Shown here piece after piece: positions 35,095 to 45,234 of a stretch of 64,000 nt of DNA. Source of the DNA: Mycolicibacterium gadium (GTDB lineage Bacteria; Actinomycetota; Actinomycetes; Mycobacteriales; Mycobacteriaceae). Below the pieces are notes generated by a model. The model was given only the letters and a program-made list of their open reading frames with translations, did not search any database and had not been told where the DNA came from. The number at the start of each line of letters is the position of its first letter. Positions within the stretch are counted from its first letter, which is position 1. The stretch is from positions 2,914,001-2,978,000 of the forward strand of contig NZ_AP022608.1 of the NCBI RefSeq assembly GCF_010728925.1, read 5' to 3'. Made by a program: the position numbers and the translations under genes.

Positions 35095-35712
35095 GTGAGT
35101 GAACAGACCTCGACACCCAAGCTGACCGGCCAGTTCTCCAAGGCGCTCGTGTACGCCGAGCTGAAGCATCACAACCAGGTCCGCAAGGGGGGCAACATCC
35201 CCTACTTCGGACACCTGCTGTCGGTGGCTGGTCTGGTGATCAACGACAACGGCTCCGAAGAGCAGGCGATCGCGGCGCTGCTGCACGACTGTGTCGAGGA
35301 CGCCGGCGGTCCGCCGACGCTGGACGAGATCCGGAAAAACTTCGGTGAGGGCGTCGCCACTATCGTCAAAGAGTGCAGCGACACCGACGTCGAGCCGAAA
35401 CCGCCGTGGCGCGAACGCAAGACGGCCTACATCGAGCACCTCGCGCGGGTCGGCGCGGACACGCTGCTGGTTTCGGTGGCCGACAAGCTCGACAACGCCC
35501 GGTCGATGCTGCGGGACTATCACGAACACGGCCCCAAGCTGTGGGAGCGCTTCACCGTGAAGGACCCGCGCGATCACCTCTGGTACTACGGCGGACTGCT
35601 CGACGCGTACCGCAAGCGCAGCCTGGACAGCTGGATGGTCGACGAGCTCGGGCGCGTCGTCGACGAGTTGAAGCGCCTGGTCGAAGGCGGCGACCGAATC
35701 GTGCTCGTCTGA
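35095..35712 (+). CDS. HD-domain hydrolase, MESH1/SpoT-hydrolase-like
   Basis: This 205-aa protein starts at GTG 35095 after GGAGAGGAGA. The HD-superfamily metal site appears as YFGHLLSVAGLV, LLHDCVED and VADKLDNARS, with the flanking KAYIEHLAR region. This is the arrangement of the SpoT and MESH1 (p)ppGpp 3'-pyrophosphohydrolases. A stand-alone small alarmone hydrolase acting on (p)ppGpp is possible; NADPH or nucleotide hydrolysis is an alternative. It is a single-domain protein without a synthetase part. Confidence 0.8.
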   Translation: MSEQTSTPKLTGQFSKALVYAELKHHNQVRKGGNIPYFGHLLSVAGLVINDNGSEEQAIAALLHDCVEDAGGPPTLDEIRKNFGEGVATIVKECSDTDVEPKPPWRERKTAYIEHLARVGADTLLVSVADKLDNARSMLRDYHEHGPKLWERFTVKDPRDHLWYYGGLLDAYRKRSLDSWMVDELGRVVDELKRLVEGGDRIVLV

Positions 35713-35783
35713 CGGCCCCCTGTCTATCCCCAACCTCACCACTTCCCGCGGCCTGTGCAACGCCGCCGCCATAGGATGCAGTG

Positions 35784-36047
35784 ATGGCCACGATGGAAGA
35801 TCTGGAGGCGCGAGTTGCGGCTCTCGAGGCCTCGCAGGCCGATTACCGCGCGGTGCTGTCGGCGGTCAACGCCCTTGGCGCCAATCAGCGGGAGCATTCG
35901 CAGCGAATGATCGGAGTCGAGACACGACTTACCGCGGTCGAGTCCGGGCTCGCCGACCTTCGACAGGAAACTCGCGCCGGCTTCCGCACGGTCGAAGAAC
36001 ACATCGCCGAACTCAAGGATCTGATCATCGGGCGCAACAGCACCTGA
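35784..36047 (+). CDS. Small coiled-coil protein
   Basis: This 87-aa protein is almost entirely heptad repeats (EDLEARVAALEASQADYRAV, then IGVETRLTAVESGLADLRQE, RTVEEHIAELKDLIIG). It is likely a cytoplasmic oligomer with no catalytic part. A GTG directly upstream (35781) is an alternative first codon. The gene ends 31 bases before recC. Function unknown. Confidence 0.65.
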   Translation: MATMEDLEARVAALEASQADYRAVLSAVNALGANQREHSQRMIGVETRLTAVESGLADLRQETRAGFRTVEEHIAELKDLIIGRNST

Positions 36048-36078
36048 GGGCGTCCGGAGCCTCCTAGAGTGGACGCTG

Positions 36079-39000
36079 ATGGCACTGCATCTGCACCGTG
36101 CTGAGCGCACCGATCTGCTGGCCGACGGTCTCGGCGCCCTGCTCTCGAACCCCCTGCCCGACCCGTTCGCCGAGGAAGTCGTCATCGTCCCCGCCAAGGG
36201 CGTCGAACGCTGGCTGAGCCAGCGGCTCTCGCACGTCCTCGGTCGCGGCACCGGCGCCGACGGCGTATGCGCAGGCATCGCGTTCCGCAACCCCTACTCG
36301 TTGATCGCCGAGATCAGCGGCACCGACCGCGACGATCCGTGGAGGCCCGACGCGATGGTCTGGCCGCTGTTGGACGTCATCGACGAAAGCTGCGATCAGC
36401 CCTGGTGCAAGACCCTGTCGACCCACCTGGGCCACTTCGAAGCTGGTGACGAACGCGAACTTCGGCAGGGCAGGCGCTACTCGGTCGCGCGACGGCTCGC
36501 CGGACTGTTCGCGTCCTACGCCCGCCAACGTCCGCACCTGCTCATCGACTGGGAGAACGGTGCCGACGGCGGCATCGACGACGACCTGCTGTGGCAGCCG
36601 CCCCTCTGGCGCGCCCTGGTGAACCGCATCGACGCCGACCCGCCACATGTCCATCACGCCAAAACCCTTGCCGCACTGCGGGAATCCCCCACCAACCTGC
36701 CGCAGCGCCTATCGCTGTTCGGCCATACGCGGTTGCCGAGCACCGAGATCGAACTGCTCGAAGCGCTGGCCACCCACCACGACCTGCACCTGTGGCTGCC
36801 GCACCCCAGCGACGACCTGTGGACATCGCTCGCCGGCGACCACGGAGCCATCCGCCGCCGCGAGGACACCACCCACCGCAGGGTCCAGCACCCGCTGCTG
36901 GCGACGCTCGGACGCGATCTGCGCGAGCTGCAACGGAGCCTGCCCGCCGACCCGCAGACCGACGAATATCTGGGCGGGACAACCCATTCCGAAACACTGC
37001 TCGGTTGGCTGCAATCCGACATCACCGCCAACGCCGTTCGCCCGCAGGGCCGCACACTGAAGTCCGACGACCTCTCCGTGCAGGTACACAGCTGCCACGG
37101 TCCGGCCCGCCAGATCGATGTCCTGCGCGAAGTGCTGCTCGGCCTGCTCGCCGACGACGAGACCCTCGAACCACGCGACATCCTCGTCATGTGCCCGGAC
37201 ATCGAGACGTACGCGCCGCTGATCGTCGCGGGCTTCGGCCTCGGCGACATGATCAAGGGCGTACATCCCGCCCACCAACTGCGGGTGCGACTGGCCGACC
37301 GGTCGCTTGTGCAGACCAACCCACTGCTCGGCGTCGCGTCACAGTTGCTCACCCTCGCCGGGGGGCGGGCGACCGCGAGCGAAGTACTCAACCTCGCCCA
37401 GTCCGCGCCGGTGCGTGCCCGCTTCGGGTTCACCGACGACAACCTCGAGGACATCACTCGCTGGGTCCGCCAGGCGAACATCCGCTGGGGCTTCGACACC
37501 GACCACCGCAAGCCCTACGGTGTCGACTTCATCCAGAACACCTGGCGCTTCGGCATCGACCGCGTCCTCGCCGGTGTCGCGATGTCCGACGACTCACACG
37601 CCTGGATCGACACCACGCTGCCGCTCGACGACGTCAGCAGCAACCGCGTGGAGCTCGCCGGACAGCTCGCCGAGTACGTCGACCGGCTGCAGCACGCTGT
37701 CGAATCGCTCACCGGCGCAAGGCCACTCAGTGACTGGCTGTCGTCACTGGCCGACAGCATCGATCTGCTCGCCGAGGTCGGCGACGATGACGCCTGGCAG
37801 ACCAGCCAGCTGCAACGCGAGTTCGGCGACGTGCTCTCCACCGCCGGCGCCCGCGCCGACAGCCTCATGCGACTCCCCGACATCAAGGCGCTGCTCGACC
37901 GCCACCTGGCCGGCAGGCCGACGCGCGCGAACTTCCGCACCGGCACGCTGACGGTGTGCACGATGGTGCCGATGCGGTCCGTACCGCACCGGGTGGTGTG
38001 CCTGGTCGGGCTCGACGACGGGGTGTTCCCCAGGCTCGGGGTGGTCGACGGCGACGACGTCCTGGCCCGCGCTCCGATGACCGGCGAGCGCGATATCCGT
38101 TCCGAGGACAGGCAATTGCTGCTCGACGCCATCGGCGCCGCGACCGAATCGCTCGTGATCACCTATACCGGCGCCAACGAATACTCCGGCCAGGAGCGTC
38201 CGCCCGCGGTCCCGCTCGCCGAACTGCTCGACACCCTCGACCTGACCACCGAGACCAAGGAACGCAAGGTTGTCGTCAAACATCCGCTGCAGCCGTTCGA
38301 CACTCGAAATGTCATCCCCGGCAAGCTGATACCCGGCGAGCCCTTCACCTTCGACTCCACCGTGAAACGTGCCGCACTGGCCCGCGCAGGCGAGCGCGCC
38401 GAACGGCCGTTGTTCATCTCCGGTCTGCTGCCCGCTCCCCCGGCCGACGATGTCGTCCTCGCCGACCTCGTTGCGTTCTTCCGCGATCCGGTCAAGGGGT
38501 TCTTCCGCGCGCTGGACTACACGCTGCCCTGGGAGGTCGACGGCGTCGAGGACGCGATGCCCGTCGACATCAACGCCCTCGAGGAGTGGACGGTGGGCGA
38601 CCGCATGCTGCAGGACATGTTGCGCGGCCAAGAGCCTGGCCGGGCACTGGATGCGGAATGGCGGCGCGGCACCCTGCCGCCGGGTCAGCTGGGGTGGCGC
38701 AAGGCCAAGGAGGTTCGCGACCGGGCTGTCCGACTGGCCGCCGAAGCCCGCGGGTACCGCACGGCTGAGGCCAACGCCATCGACGTCGACATCGATCTCG
38801 GATCCGGACGGCGGTTGGTCGGTACGGTCTCGCCCGTCTTCGGGGAACGCCTGGTGTCGGTGACGTACTCCAGGCTGGGCGGTAACCACCTGATGCAGTC
38901 GTGGATTCCGTTGCTGGCATTGATCTCCCACGATTCCAAGCGCGACTGGGCGGCCGTCTGCATCGGCCGGCCCAAGCGGGGGGACAGTCCACGGACGGAG

Positions 39001-39318
39001 TTGCTGCGCAGGCCTGCGGACGCCGCCGATGAACTGCTGGCCGATCTGGTCGCGATGTACGACGAGGGCCGTCGCGCACCGCTGCCGTTGCCCGTCAAGA
39101 CCTCGTTCGCGTGGGCGGATGCCGTTCACGGTCAGACTGATCCGCATCAGGCTGCGCTGTACCGGTGGAAAACCAACAACTATCCGGGCGAGGATCAGGA
39201 ACCGGCGCACATCCAGGCCTGGGGCAGGAACACGTGGCTCGAGGACCTCATCGACAAGGGTCTCGACGGTGCTTCGCGCAGACTGTGGCTGCCGATGCTG
39301 AAGGCGATGGACGCGTGA
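36079..39318 (+). CDS. recC: RecBCD enzyme subunit RecC
   Basis: This 1079-aa protein begins ALHLHRAERTDLLADGLGALL, the typical RecC start. The helicase-like fold (FAEEVVIVPAKGVERWLSQR near residue 35 and VCLVGLDDGVFPRLG near 640) lacks the functional Walker lysine. In E. coli RecC recognises Chi and guides the DNA strands. In mycobacteria RecBCD serves single-strand annealing rather than homologous recombination, where AdnAB dominates. It is first in the recC-recB-recD operon, and its stop shares a base with the recB start (TGATG). Confidence 0.94.
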   Translation: MALHLHRAERTDLLADGLGALLSNPLPDPFAEEVVIVPAKGVERWLSQRLSHVLGRGTGADGVCAGIAFRNPYSLIAEISGTDRDDPWRPDAMVWPLLDVIDESCDQPWCKTLSTHLGHFEAGDERELRQGRRYSVARRLAGLFASYARQRPHLLIDWENGADGGIDDDLLWQPPLWRALVNRIDADPPHVHHAKTLAALRESPTNLPQRLSLFGHTRLPSTEIELLEALATHHDLHLWLPHPSDDLWTSLAGDHGAIRRREDTTHRRVQHPLLATLGRDLRELQRSLPADPQTDEYLGGTTHSETLLGWLQSDITANAVRPQGRTLKSDDLSVQVHSCHGPARQIDVLREVLLGLLADDETLEPRDILVMCPDIETYAPLIVAGFGLGDMIKGVHPAHQLRVRLADRSLVQTNPLLGVASQLLTLAGGRATASEVLNLAQSAPVRARFGFTDDNLEDITRWVRQANIRWGFDTDHRKPYGVDFIQNTWRFGIDRVLAGVAMSDDSHAWIDTTLPLDDVSSNRVELAGQLAEYVDRLQHAVESLTGARPLSDWLSSLADSIDLLAEVGDDDAWQTSQLQREFGDVLSTAGARADSLMRLPDIKALLDRHLAGRPTRANFRTGTLTVCTMVPMRSVPHRVVCLVGLDDGVFPRLGVVDGDDVLARAPMTGERDIRSEDRQLLLDAIGAATESLVITYTGANEYSGQERPPAVPLAELLDTLDLTTETKERKVVVKHPLQPFDTRNVIPGKLIPGEPFTFDSTVKRAALARAGERAERPLFISGLLPAPPADDVVLADLVAFFRDPVKGFFRALDYTLPWEVDGVEDAMPVDINALEEWTVGDRMLQDMLRGQEPGRALDAEWRRGTLPPGQLGWRKAKEVRDRAVRLAAEARGYRTAEANAIDVDIDLGSGRRLVGTVSPVFGERLVSVTYSRLGGNHLMQSWIPLLALISHDSKRDWAAVCIGRPKRGDSPRTELLRRPADAADELLADLVAMYDEGRRAPLPLPVKTSFAWADAVHGQTDPHQAALYRWKTNNYPGEDQEPAHIQAWGRNTWLEDLIDKGLDGASRRLWLPMLKAMDA

Positions 39319-42300
39319 TGCAGGACTTCGACCTACTCGGCCCGCTGCCGGCGGCGAATTCCACGACGGTACTGGAGGCAAGCGCGGGCACGGGCAAGAC
39401 GTTCGCGTTGGCGGGTCTGGTCACCCGGTACATCGCGGAGGGTATCGCGACGCTGGACCAGATGTTGCTGATCACGTTCGGGCGGGCGGCCACGCAGGAG
39501 TTGCGTGACCGTGTGCGTCGCCAGATCTTCGCCGCTGTAGCAGCTTTCGACGACGAGTCGTTGGTCGGCGACAACCAGGTGATCGCCCATCTGCTGTCCG
39601 GCAGCGACGACGAGAAGCGTCTGCGTCGAGAGCGTCTTCGCGACGCCTTGGCATCCTTCGATGCCGCGACCATCGCCACCACACATCAGTTCTGCCAGAT
39701 GGTGCTTCGCTCGCTCGGGGTGGCCGGCGACACCGACGCCGGGGTCACGCTGGTCGAGAGTCTCGACGAGCTGGTCGCCGAGATCGTCGACGATCTCTAT
39801 TTGCGCCACTTCGGCCTCGAACGCGAGGATCCGCTGCTCACCCACGCCGACGCGCTGCGTCTGGCCCGGGAGGTGGTCAACCATCCCGCGACCGAGCTGC
39901 GACCGTCCGATCCAGCGCCCGATTCGCGTTCGGCGATCTGCCTGAGCTTCGCCAAAGACGTTCTCGCCGAACTGGAAACCCGTAAACGGCGTCGGGGCAT
40001 TCTCGGCTACGACGATCTGCTGAGCCGGCTGGCCGATGCGCTGGACGCCGAGGACTCGCCGGCCCAGTTGCGAATGCACCGCCGGTGGCCGATCGTGATG
40101 GTCGACGAGTTCCAGGACACCGACCCCGTGCAATGGAAGGTCATCCACCGCGCGTTCACCGGCCGCTCCACGATCATCCTGATCGGCGATCCCAAGCAGG
40201 CCATCTACGCGTTCCGCGGCGGCGACATCGTCACCTATCTCAAAGCGTCGGAGACGGCAGGGAAGCGGATGACGCTCGGCACCAACTGGCGCAGCGATGC
40301 CGATCTGGTCGACCGCCTGCGGGTGCTGCTCGGCGGTGCCGAACTCGGCGACCGACGCATCATCGTGCACGACGTAGACGCGCATCATGTCGGTTCACGG
40401 TTGGTCGGTGCCGGTGATCCGTTCCGGCTGCGCGTGGTGCGACGAGAGACGTTCAAACGCAGGGGTGTACAGAACGTGCCCATCGACACGTTCCGAGCGC
40501 ACATCGCCGCCGATCTCGCCGCCGACATCGGCGGACTGCTGACGAACGGCGCCACCTTCGACGGTGAGCCTGTCGGGGCGGGCGACGTCGCGGTGATCGT
40601 CGAAACGCACAAGGATGCGCGCTACTGCTTCGAAGCGCTGTGCGAGGCCAGCATCCCCGCCGTGTACACGGGTGACTCGGACATCTTCAACTCCCCGGCC
40701 GCCGACGACTGGCTGTGCCTGCTGGAGGCGTTCGACCAGCCGCACCGCCCCGGCATCGTCCGAGCCGCCGCGGCGACGATGTTCTTCGGCGAAACGGCCG
40801 AATCGCTCGTCGAGGGCGGCGACCGCTTGACCGACCGCATCGCGGAGACGTTGCGGGAGTGGGCAAGTCATGCGCGTGAACGCGGCGTTTCGGCGATCTT
40901 CGAAGCCGCCCAGCTCAACGGTATGGACGACCGGGTGTTGTCGTGGCAGAACGGCGACAGGATGATGACCGATCTCGCACACATGACGCAGCTGTTGCAG
41001 GAAGCCGCCCATCGCGAGCACTTCGCGCTCCCGGCCCTACGGGACTGGTTGCGCGCGCAGCGGGAGGATCGCACCGGTGCGGCCGAACGCGCCCGCCGAC
41101 TGGACAACGACGCCGCGGCGGTGCAGATCATGACGGTGTGGGTGGCCAAGGGTCTGCAGTTTCCAGTGGTCTACTTGCCGTTCTCGTTCAATCGGTACCT
41201 GAGGAAGCCCGAGATCGTCCTGTTTCACGACGGCGATGTGCGCTGCCTACACATCGGAGGAAGCGACAGTCCAGATTTCAACGCCGCTTCCCGAGCGGGC
41301 GTCAAGGAAGACGCCAGCGACGACAGTCGACTGACCTATGTGGCAATGACACGGGCGCAGGCTCAGGTGGTCGCGTGGTGGGCGCCGTCGCGCGACGAAC
41401 CCAACGGAGGATTGTCCCGGATGCTTCGGGATCGTCGACCGGGTGAGGCTTTGGTGCCGGACAGGTGTACTCCTGAGAAGATCTCCGACGACGACGCCAT
41501 GGCCCGCTTCGCGGAATGGGAAGCGGCGGGCGGACTCGTGATCGAGGAGTCGGTGGTGCGATCAGCGCCCACGTTGCCCGGCGACCAGCCACGAGATGAC
41601 CTCGACGCCCGGCACTTTCACCGGACGATCGACACCGCGTGGCGGCGCACCTCCTACTCCGGCCTGATCCGGGCGAGCGAGTCGACGCCGGTGAGTAGTG
41701 AACCCGAGGTGGTCGAGCTGGACGACGAGGCCGCCGAGATCCCCCTGGTGACCGCCGCGGTGGGGACGGATGTGCCGTCGCCGATGGCTGACCTGCCGAG
41801 CGGCGCGAAGTTCGGCACCCTGGTGCACGCCGTGCTGGAGACCGCGGATCCGTTCGCGCCCGATCTCGCCGCGGAGTTGGAGGCGCAGATCCGCGAACAC
41901 GCGCTCTGGTGGCCGGTCGACGTCGCGGCGGCCGACCTGGCCGCCGCGATGCTGCCCATGCACGACACTCCGCTGGGTCCGCTCGCCGCCGGCCAGACGC
42001 TGCGACAGATCGGTCTGCACGACCGGATGCGGGAGATGGACTTCGAGTTCCCGCTTGCCGGAGGGGATCTGCGGGGATCCGCACCGGAGATCCGGCTCGC
42101 CGACGTCGGCGAGCTCGTGGGGCGACACCTCGCCACCGACGATCCACTCGCGCCGTACGCGGGCCGGCTGACGGGGGCGACACTGGGCGGGCAGTCCCTC
42201 AAGGGCTATCTGTCGGGTTCGGTCGACGCGGTGCTACGGATCGGTGAGCGGTACATCGTCGTCGACTACAAGACCAACTGGCTGGGCGACCGGAATCAGC

Positions 42301-42602
42301 ATCCGCTCACCGCCGCGGACTACTCGCGCCCCAGGCTGACCGAGGCGATGCTGCATTCCGATTACCCGTTGCAGGCCCTGCTGTACAGCGTTGTGCTGCA
42401 CAGGTTCTTGCGATGGCGGTTGCCGGGGTACCTGCCGGACACACATCTGGGCGGGGTGCTGTATCTGTTCCTGCGCGGCATGTGCGGACCGGGCACCCCG
42501 GTGGTCGACGGACACCCGGCGGGGGTGTTCAGCTGGCAACCGCCCACGTCACTCATCACCGCGATGTCCGACCTCCTCGACGCGGGCAGGGTGGTCGCAT
42601 GA
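39318..42602 (+). CDS. recB: RecBCD enzyme subunit RecB (helicase-nuclease)
   Basis: This 1094-aa protein has the UvrD-like Walker A motif ASAGTGKTFAL near residue 22, the Walker B VDEFQDTDPVQW near 265 and the later motif LTYVAMTRAQAQVVAW near 677. The C-terminal nuclease domain has the catalytic D-x(n)-DYK signature (GSVDAVLRIG and IVVDYKTNWLGD near residue 980). It is the 3'-5' motor and nuclease of the RecBCD complex. Start ATG 39318 overlaps the recC stop by one base, and its own end overlaps the recD start by 4 bases. Confidence 0.95.
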   Translation: MQDFDLLGPLPAANSTTVLEASAGTGKTFALAGLVTRYIAEGIATLDQMLLITFGRAATQELRDRVRRQIFAAVAAFDDESLVGDNQVIAHLLSGSDDEKRLRRERLRDALASFDAATIATTHQFCQMVLRSLGVAGDTDAGVTLVESLDELVAEIVDDLYLRHFGLEREDPLLTHADALRLAREVVNHPATELRPSDPAPDSRSAICLSFAKDVLAELETRKRRRGILGYDDLLSRLADALDAEDSPAQLRMHRRWPIVMVDEFQDTDPVQWKVIHRAFTGRSTIILIGDPKQAIYAFRGGDIVTYLKASETAGKRMTLGTNWRSDADLVDRLRVLLGGAELGDRRIIVHDVDAHHVGSRLVGAGDPFRLRVVRRETFKRRGVQNVPIDTFRAHIAADLAADIGGLLTNGATFDGEPVGAGDVAVIVETHKDARYCFEALCEASIPAVYTGDSDIFNSPAADDWLCLLEAFDQPHRPGIVRAAAATMFFGETAESLVEGGDRLTDRIAETLREWASHARERGVSAIFEAAQLNGMDDRVLSWQNGDRMMTDLAHMTQLLQEAAHREHFALPALRDWLRAQREDRTGAAERARRLDNDAAAVQIMTVWVAKGLQFPVVYLPFSFNRYLRKPEIVLFHDGDVRCLHIGGSDSPDFNAASRAGVKEDASDDSRLTYVAMTRAQAQVVAWWAPSRDEPNGGLSRMLRDRRPGEALVPDRCTPEKISDDDAMARFAEWEAAGGLVIEESVVRSAPTLPGDQPRDDLDARHFHRTIDTAWRRTSYSGLIRASESTPVSSEPEVVELDDEAAEIPLVTAAVGTDVPSPMADLPSGAKFGTLVHAVLETADPFAPDLAAELEAQIREHALWWPVDVAAADLAAAMLPMHDTPLGPLAAGQTLRQIGLHDRMREMDFEFPLAGGDLRGSAPEIRLADVGELVGRHLATDDPLAPYAGRLTGATLGGQSLKGYLSGSVDAVLRIGERYIVVDYKTNWLGDRNQHPLTAADYSRPRLTEAMLHSDYPLQALLYSVVLHRFLRWRLPGYLPDTHLGGVLYLFLRGMCGPGTPVVDGHPAGVFSWQPPTSLITAMSDLLDAGRVVA

Positions 42603-44290
42603 CGAGCCTCGAGTGGCGACGGGCGGTCAGCGCGACCGGACTCTTGCAGACCTTCTCCGATGCCGAGATCATCGATGCATCGGATGTGCATGTGGCACAA
42701 CGCCTCAGCGCGATGGCGTCCGAGACCGACGACGTGGTGACCCTTGCCGTGGCGCTGGTGGTGCGCGCGCTGCGGAACGGATCGGTGTGCCTCGATGTGC
42801 GTTCGGTCGAGGAGCAGGTCGGCGTCGAGGGACTGCCGTGGCCTGCTGTCGACGCGTGGCTGGCGGCGATCCGGGAGAGTCCGCTGAGCGGGCAGCCACC
42901 GGTGCTCCGGGTCGAAGGCGACCTGCTTTACCTCGACCGGTACTGGCTCGAAGAGCAGCAGGTATGCGACGACATCCTCACCCTGATCGCCACCAAACCG
43001 GCGAAGGCCACCACCGACATCGACCGCCTCTTCCCGAAGGGTTTCGAGGAGCAGCGCGCCGCCGCGGAAGTGGCTCTGGCACAGGGGTTGACGGTGCTCA
43101 CCGGCGGCCCGGGCACAGGCAAGACGACGACGGTGGCGCGACTGCTCGCGCTGCTGGCCAGCGGGACACAGTTGCGGATCGCGCTGGCGGCACCGACTGG
43201 CAAGGCGGCGGCCCGACTGCAGGAAGCGGTTCAACTGCAGGTCGACAAGCTGGAGGATGCCGCGGACCGGGAGGCGCTGTCGGGTCTGCATTCGACGACG
43301 TTGCATCGCCTGCTCGGCAGCAAGCCGGACACCTCGGCGAGGTTCCGGCACAACCGCGCCAACCGGTTGCCTCATGACGTGATCGTTGTCGACGAGACGT
43401 CCATGGTGTCGATGACGATGATGGCGCGGTTGCTCGAGGCGGTCCGTCCCGACGCGCGTTTGATCCTGGTCGGCGATCCGGACCAGTTGGCGTCGGTGGA
43501 GGCGGGTGCGGTGCTCGCGGATCTCGTCGACGGACTCGGCGGTGCTCGCATCGCCGAGTTGACGACATCGCACCGGTTCGGCGAATCGATCGGCAAGTTG
43601 GCGTCGGCCATCCGGACCGGCGAGGCCGATCAGGTCATCGCGGTGCTGCGCGCGGGTGGCGAGCACATCGAGTGGATCGACACCGAAGAACCCGCCAACC
43701 ATCTGCGCAGAGTCGTTCTGCCGCAGGCGAATGCGCTGCGTCAGGCAGCCGTGCTCGACAATCGGAAAGCAGCCTTGGCATCACTCGACGAGCATCGGCT
43801 GTTGTGCGCGCATCGCCGGGGCCCTTATGGCGTGCGGTACTGGAACCACCAGATCGAGCGATGGCTGGCGGAGATCACCGGCGACCCGATCTGGTCGGAG
43901 TGGTATCCGGGACGTCCGGTACTGGTGACGGCCAACGACTACGGACTGGGCCTCTACAACGGTGACGCCGGCGTGACGCTGCTGCGCGACGGCGCGATGC
44001 GGGTGGCCATCGCGGGCTCCGATGAGGTGGAGTTCGCGACCAGCCGGCTCTCCGATGTCGAGACCATGCACGCCATGACGATCCACAAGTCGCAGGGCAG
44101 CCAGGCCGACGAGGTGACCGTGCTGATGCCGCCCGAGGATTCGCGGCTGCTGACCCGCGAGCTGTTCTACACGGCGGTGACACGGGCCAAGGAGAAGATC
44201 CGCGTCATCGGTTCGGAGGATTCGGTGCGCGCCGCGGTGCAGCGGCGCGCGGTCCGAGCGTCCGGTCTGGCACAGCGACTCCGCGCCTGA
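42599..44290 (+). CDS. recD: RecBCD enzyme subunit RecD (helicase)
   Basis: This 563-aa SF1 helicase starts at ATG 42599. It has an N-terminal region of about 160 residues, the Walker A LTGGPGTGKTTTVARL near residue 168, the Walker B DVIVVDETSMVSMTMMARL, and motifs V and VI near the end (HAMTIHKSQGSQADEVTVLM, ELFYTAVTRAKEKI). RecD is the 5'-3' motor that makes RecBCD a fast, bipolar helicase. It is the last gene of the operon; the convergent reductase gene follows. Confidence 0.95.
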   Translation: MTSLEWRRAVSATGLLQTFSDAEIIDASDVHVAQRLSAMASETDDVVTLAVALVVRALRNGSVCLDVRSVEEQVGVEGLPWPAVDAWLAAIRESPLSGQPPVLRVEGDLLYLDRYWLEEQQVCDDILTLIATKPAKATTDIDRLFPKGFEEQRAAAEVALAQGLTVLTGGPGTGKTTTVARLLALLASGTQLRIALAAPTGKAAARLQEAVQLQVDKLEDAADREALSGLHSTTLHRLLGSKPDTSARFRHNRANRLPHDVIVVDETSMVSMTMMARLLEAVRPDARLILVGDPDQLASVEAGAVLADLVDGLGGARIAELTTSHRFGESIGKLASAIRTGEADQVIAVLRAGGEHIEWIDTEEPANHLRRVVLPQANALRQAAVLDNRKAALASLDEHRLLCAHRRGPYGVRYWNHQIERWLAEITGDPIWSEWYPGRPVLVTANDYGLGLYNGDAGVTLLRDGAMRVAIAGSDEVEFATSRLSDVETMHAMTIHKSQGSQADEVTVLMPPEDSRLLTRELFYTAVTRAKEKIRVIGSEDSVRAAVQRRAVRASGLAQRLRA

Positions 44291-44296
44291 CGAGAA

Positions 44297-44731
44297 CTAG
44301 TTGTCGCGCACCAGCTCGAAGACGGGGATCACGCGGTCGGTCCGCTTTTCGTACTCGGCGAACCCCGGCGCCCGCTCCACGACGGTCTGGTAGATGCGGT
44401 CGCGGTCCTCCCGCGTCAGCTCTCGGGCGACGACCGGGCGTTTGGGTTCCGCGCCGATCTCGACCTGGACGTGCGGGTGGGCGCGCAGGTTGAACACCCA
44501 GGCCGGACTCTCCTCGCGGCCCGCCGCGGAACCGACGACGTAGATCTTGTCGTCGATGTCGAAGTAGGCGATGAGATTGACCCGCTCAGCGCCGCTCTTG
44601 GCACCCGAGGAGGTCAGAATCAGCAGCGGAAAGCCTTCGAACTGCCCGCCGACCTTTCCACCGTTGCGGCGGAACTCGTCGATGTTGCGCTTGTTGAATT
44701 CGCGTTCTTCGGCCATTGCGTCGTCGGACAT
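44297..44731 (-). CDS. F420H2-dependent (deazaflavin) nitroreductase/quinone reductase family protein
   Basis: This 144-aa split-barrel protein has the pattern of mycobacterial FDOR-B/Ddn-like enzymes: NKRNIDEFRRNGGKVGGQF, the LILTSSGAKSG segment, GSAAGREESPAWVFNLRAHP and RDRIYQTVVERAPGFAEYE. These enzymes bind reduced F420 and act on quinones or nitro compounds. The preferred substrate is unknown. ATG at 44716 (MAEEREF) is an alternative start. Confidence 0.85.
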   Translation of the reverse strand: MSDDAMAEEREFNKRNIDEFRRNGGKVGGQFEGFPLLILTSSGAKSGAERVNLIAYFDIDDKIYVVGSAAGREESPAWVFNLRAHPHVQVEIGAEPKRPVVARELTREDRDRIYQTVVERAPGFAEYEKRTDRVIPVFELVRDN

Positions 44732-44787
44732 GCTCCCATCGTGGCACTTGCGCGGACCGGGCGAGCCGAAACGCGTAGCGTGGGGCG

Positions 44788-45234
44788 GTGGCCCGGATCG
44801 ACCGCTCGCGCACCATCGCAGCTGCCCCGCAGGACGTCTGGGACCTTCTTGCGAATTTCGGCGCGCTGAGTACGTGGGTCGACCGCGTCGACCATTCCTG
44901 CATCCTGGTGCACGGCGCAGACGGTCCCATCGGCACGACGCGACGGGTTCAGCTGGGCCGTCAGACCCTTGTCGAGCGCATCGTCGAGTTCGACCCGCCT
45001 CACGCGCTCGCCTACGACATCGAGGGCCTGCCCAAGCAGCTCGAGCGGGTCAACAACCGCTGGACGCTGCGGCCGTCGGGGCAATCGACCGTCGTCACCC
45101 TGACAAGCACCGTCGAGATCGGTTCCGGCCGAATACGGGAGCTCGCCGAACGCGCCATGTGCCGTCTGATGACCCGAGAGTCCGACGGCCTGCTCGATGG
45201 GCTTACCAAGCGATTGGAGAACACTCGTGTCTGA
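44788..45234 (+). CDS. SRPBCC-family protein (polyketide cyclase/START-like)
   Basis: This 148-aa protein starts at GTG 44788 and has the helix-grip fold of SRPBCC ligand-binding proteins: RTIAAAPQDVWDLLANFGAL at the start, a beta sheet (TTRRVQLGRQTLVERIVEFD) and a long C-terminal helix (IRELAERAMCRLMTRESDGL). It probably binds a hydrophobic molecule. It overlaps the sulfatase start by 8 bases, so the two are coupled. Confidence 0.8.
   Translation: MARIDRSRTIAAAPQDVWDLLANFGALSTWVDRVDHSCILVHGADGPIGTTRRVQLGRQTLVERIVEFDPPHALAYDIEGLPKQLERVNNRWTLRPSGQSTVVTLTSTVEIGSGRIRELAERAMCRLMTRESDGLLDGLTKRLENTRV

Noticed and set aside
37744..39381. A 545-codon minus-strand open frame inside recC
   Set aside because: It is a shadow of recC codons; the recC protein is recognised over its full length.
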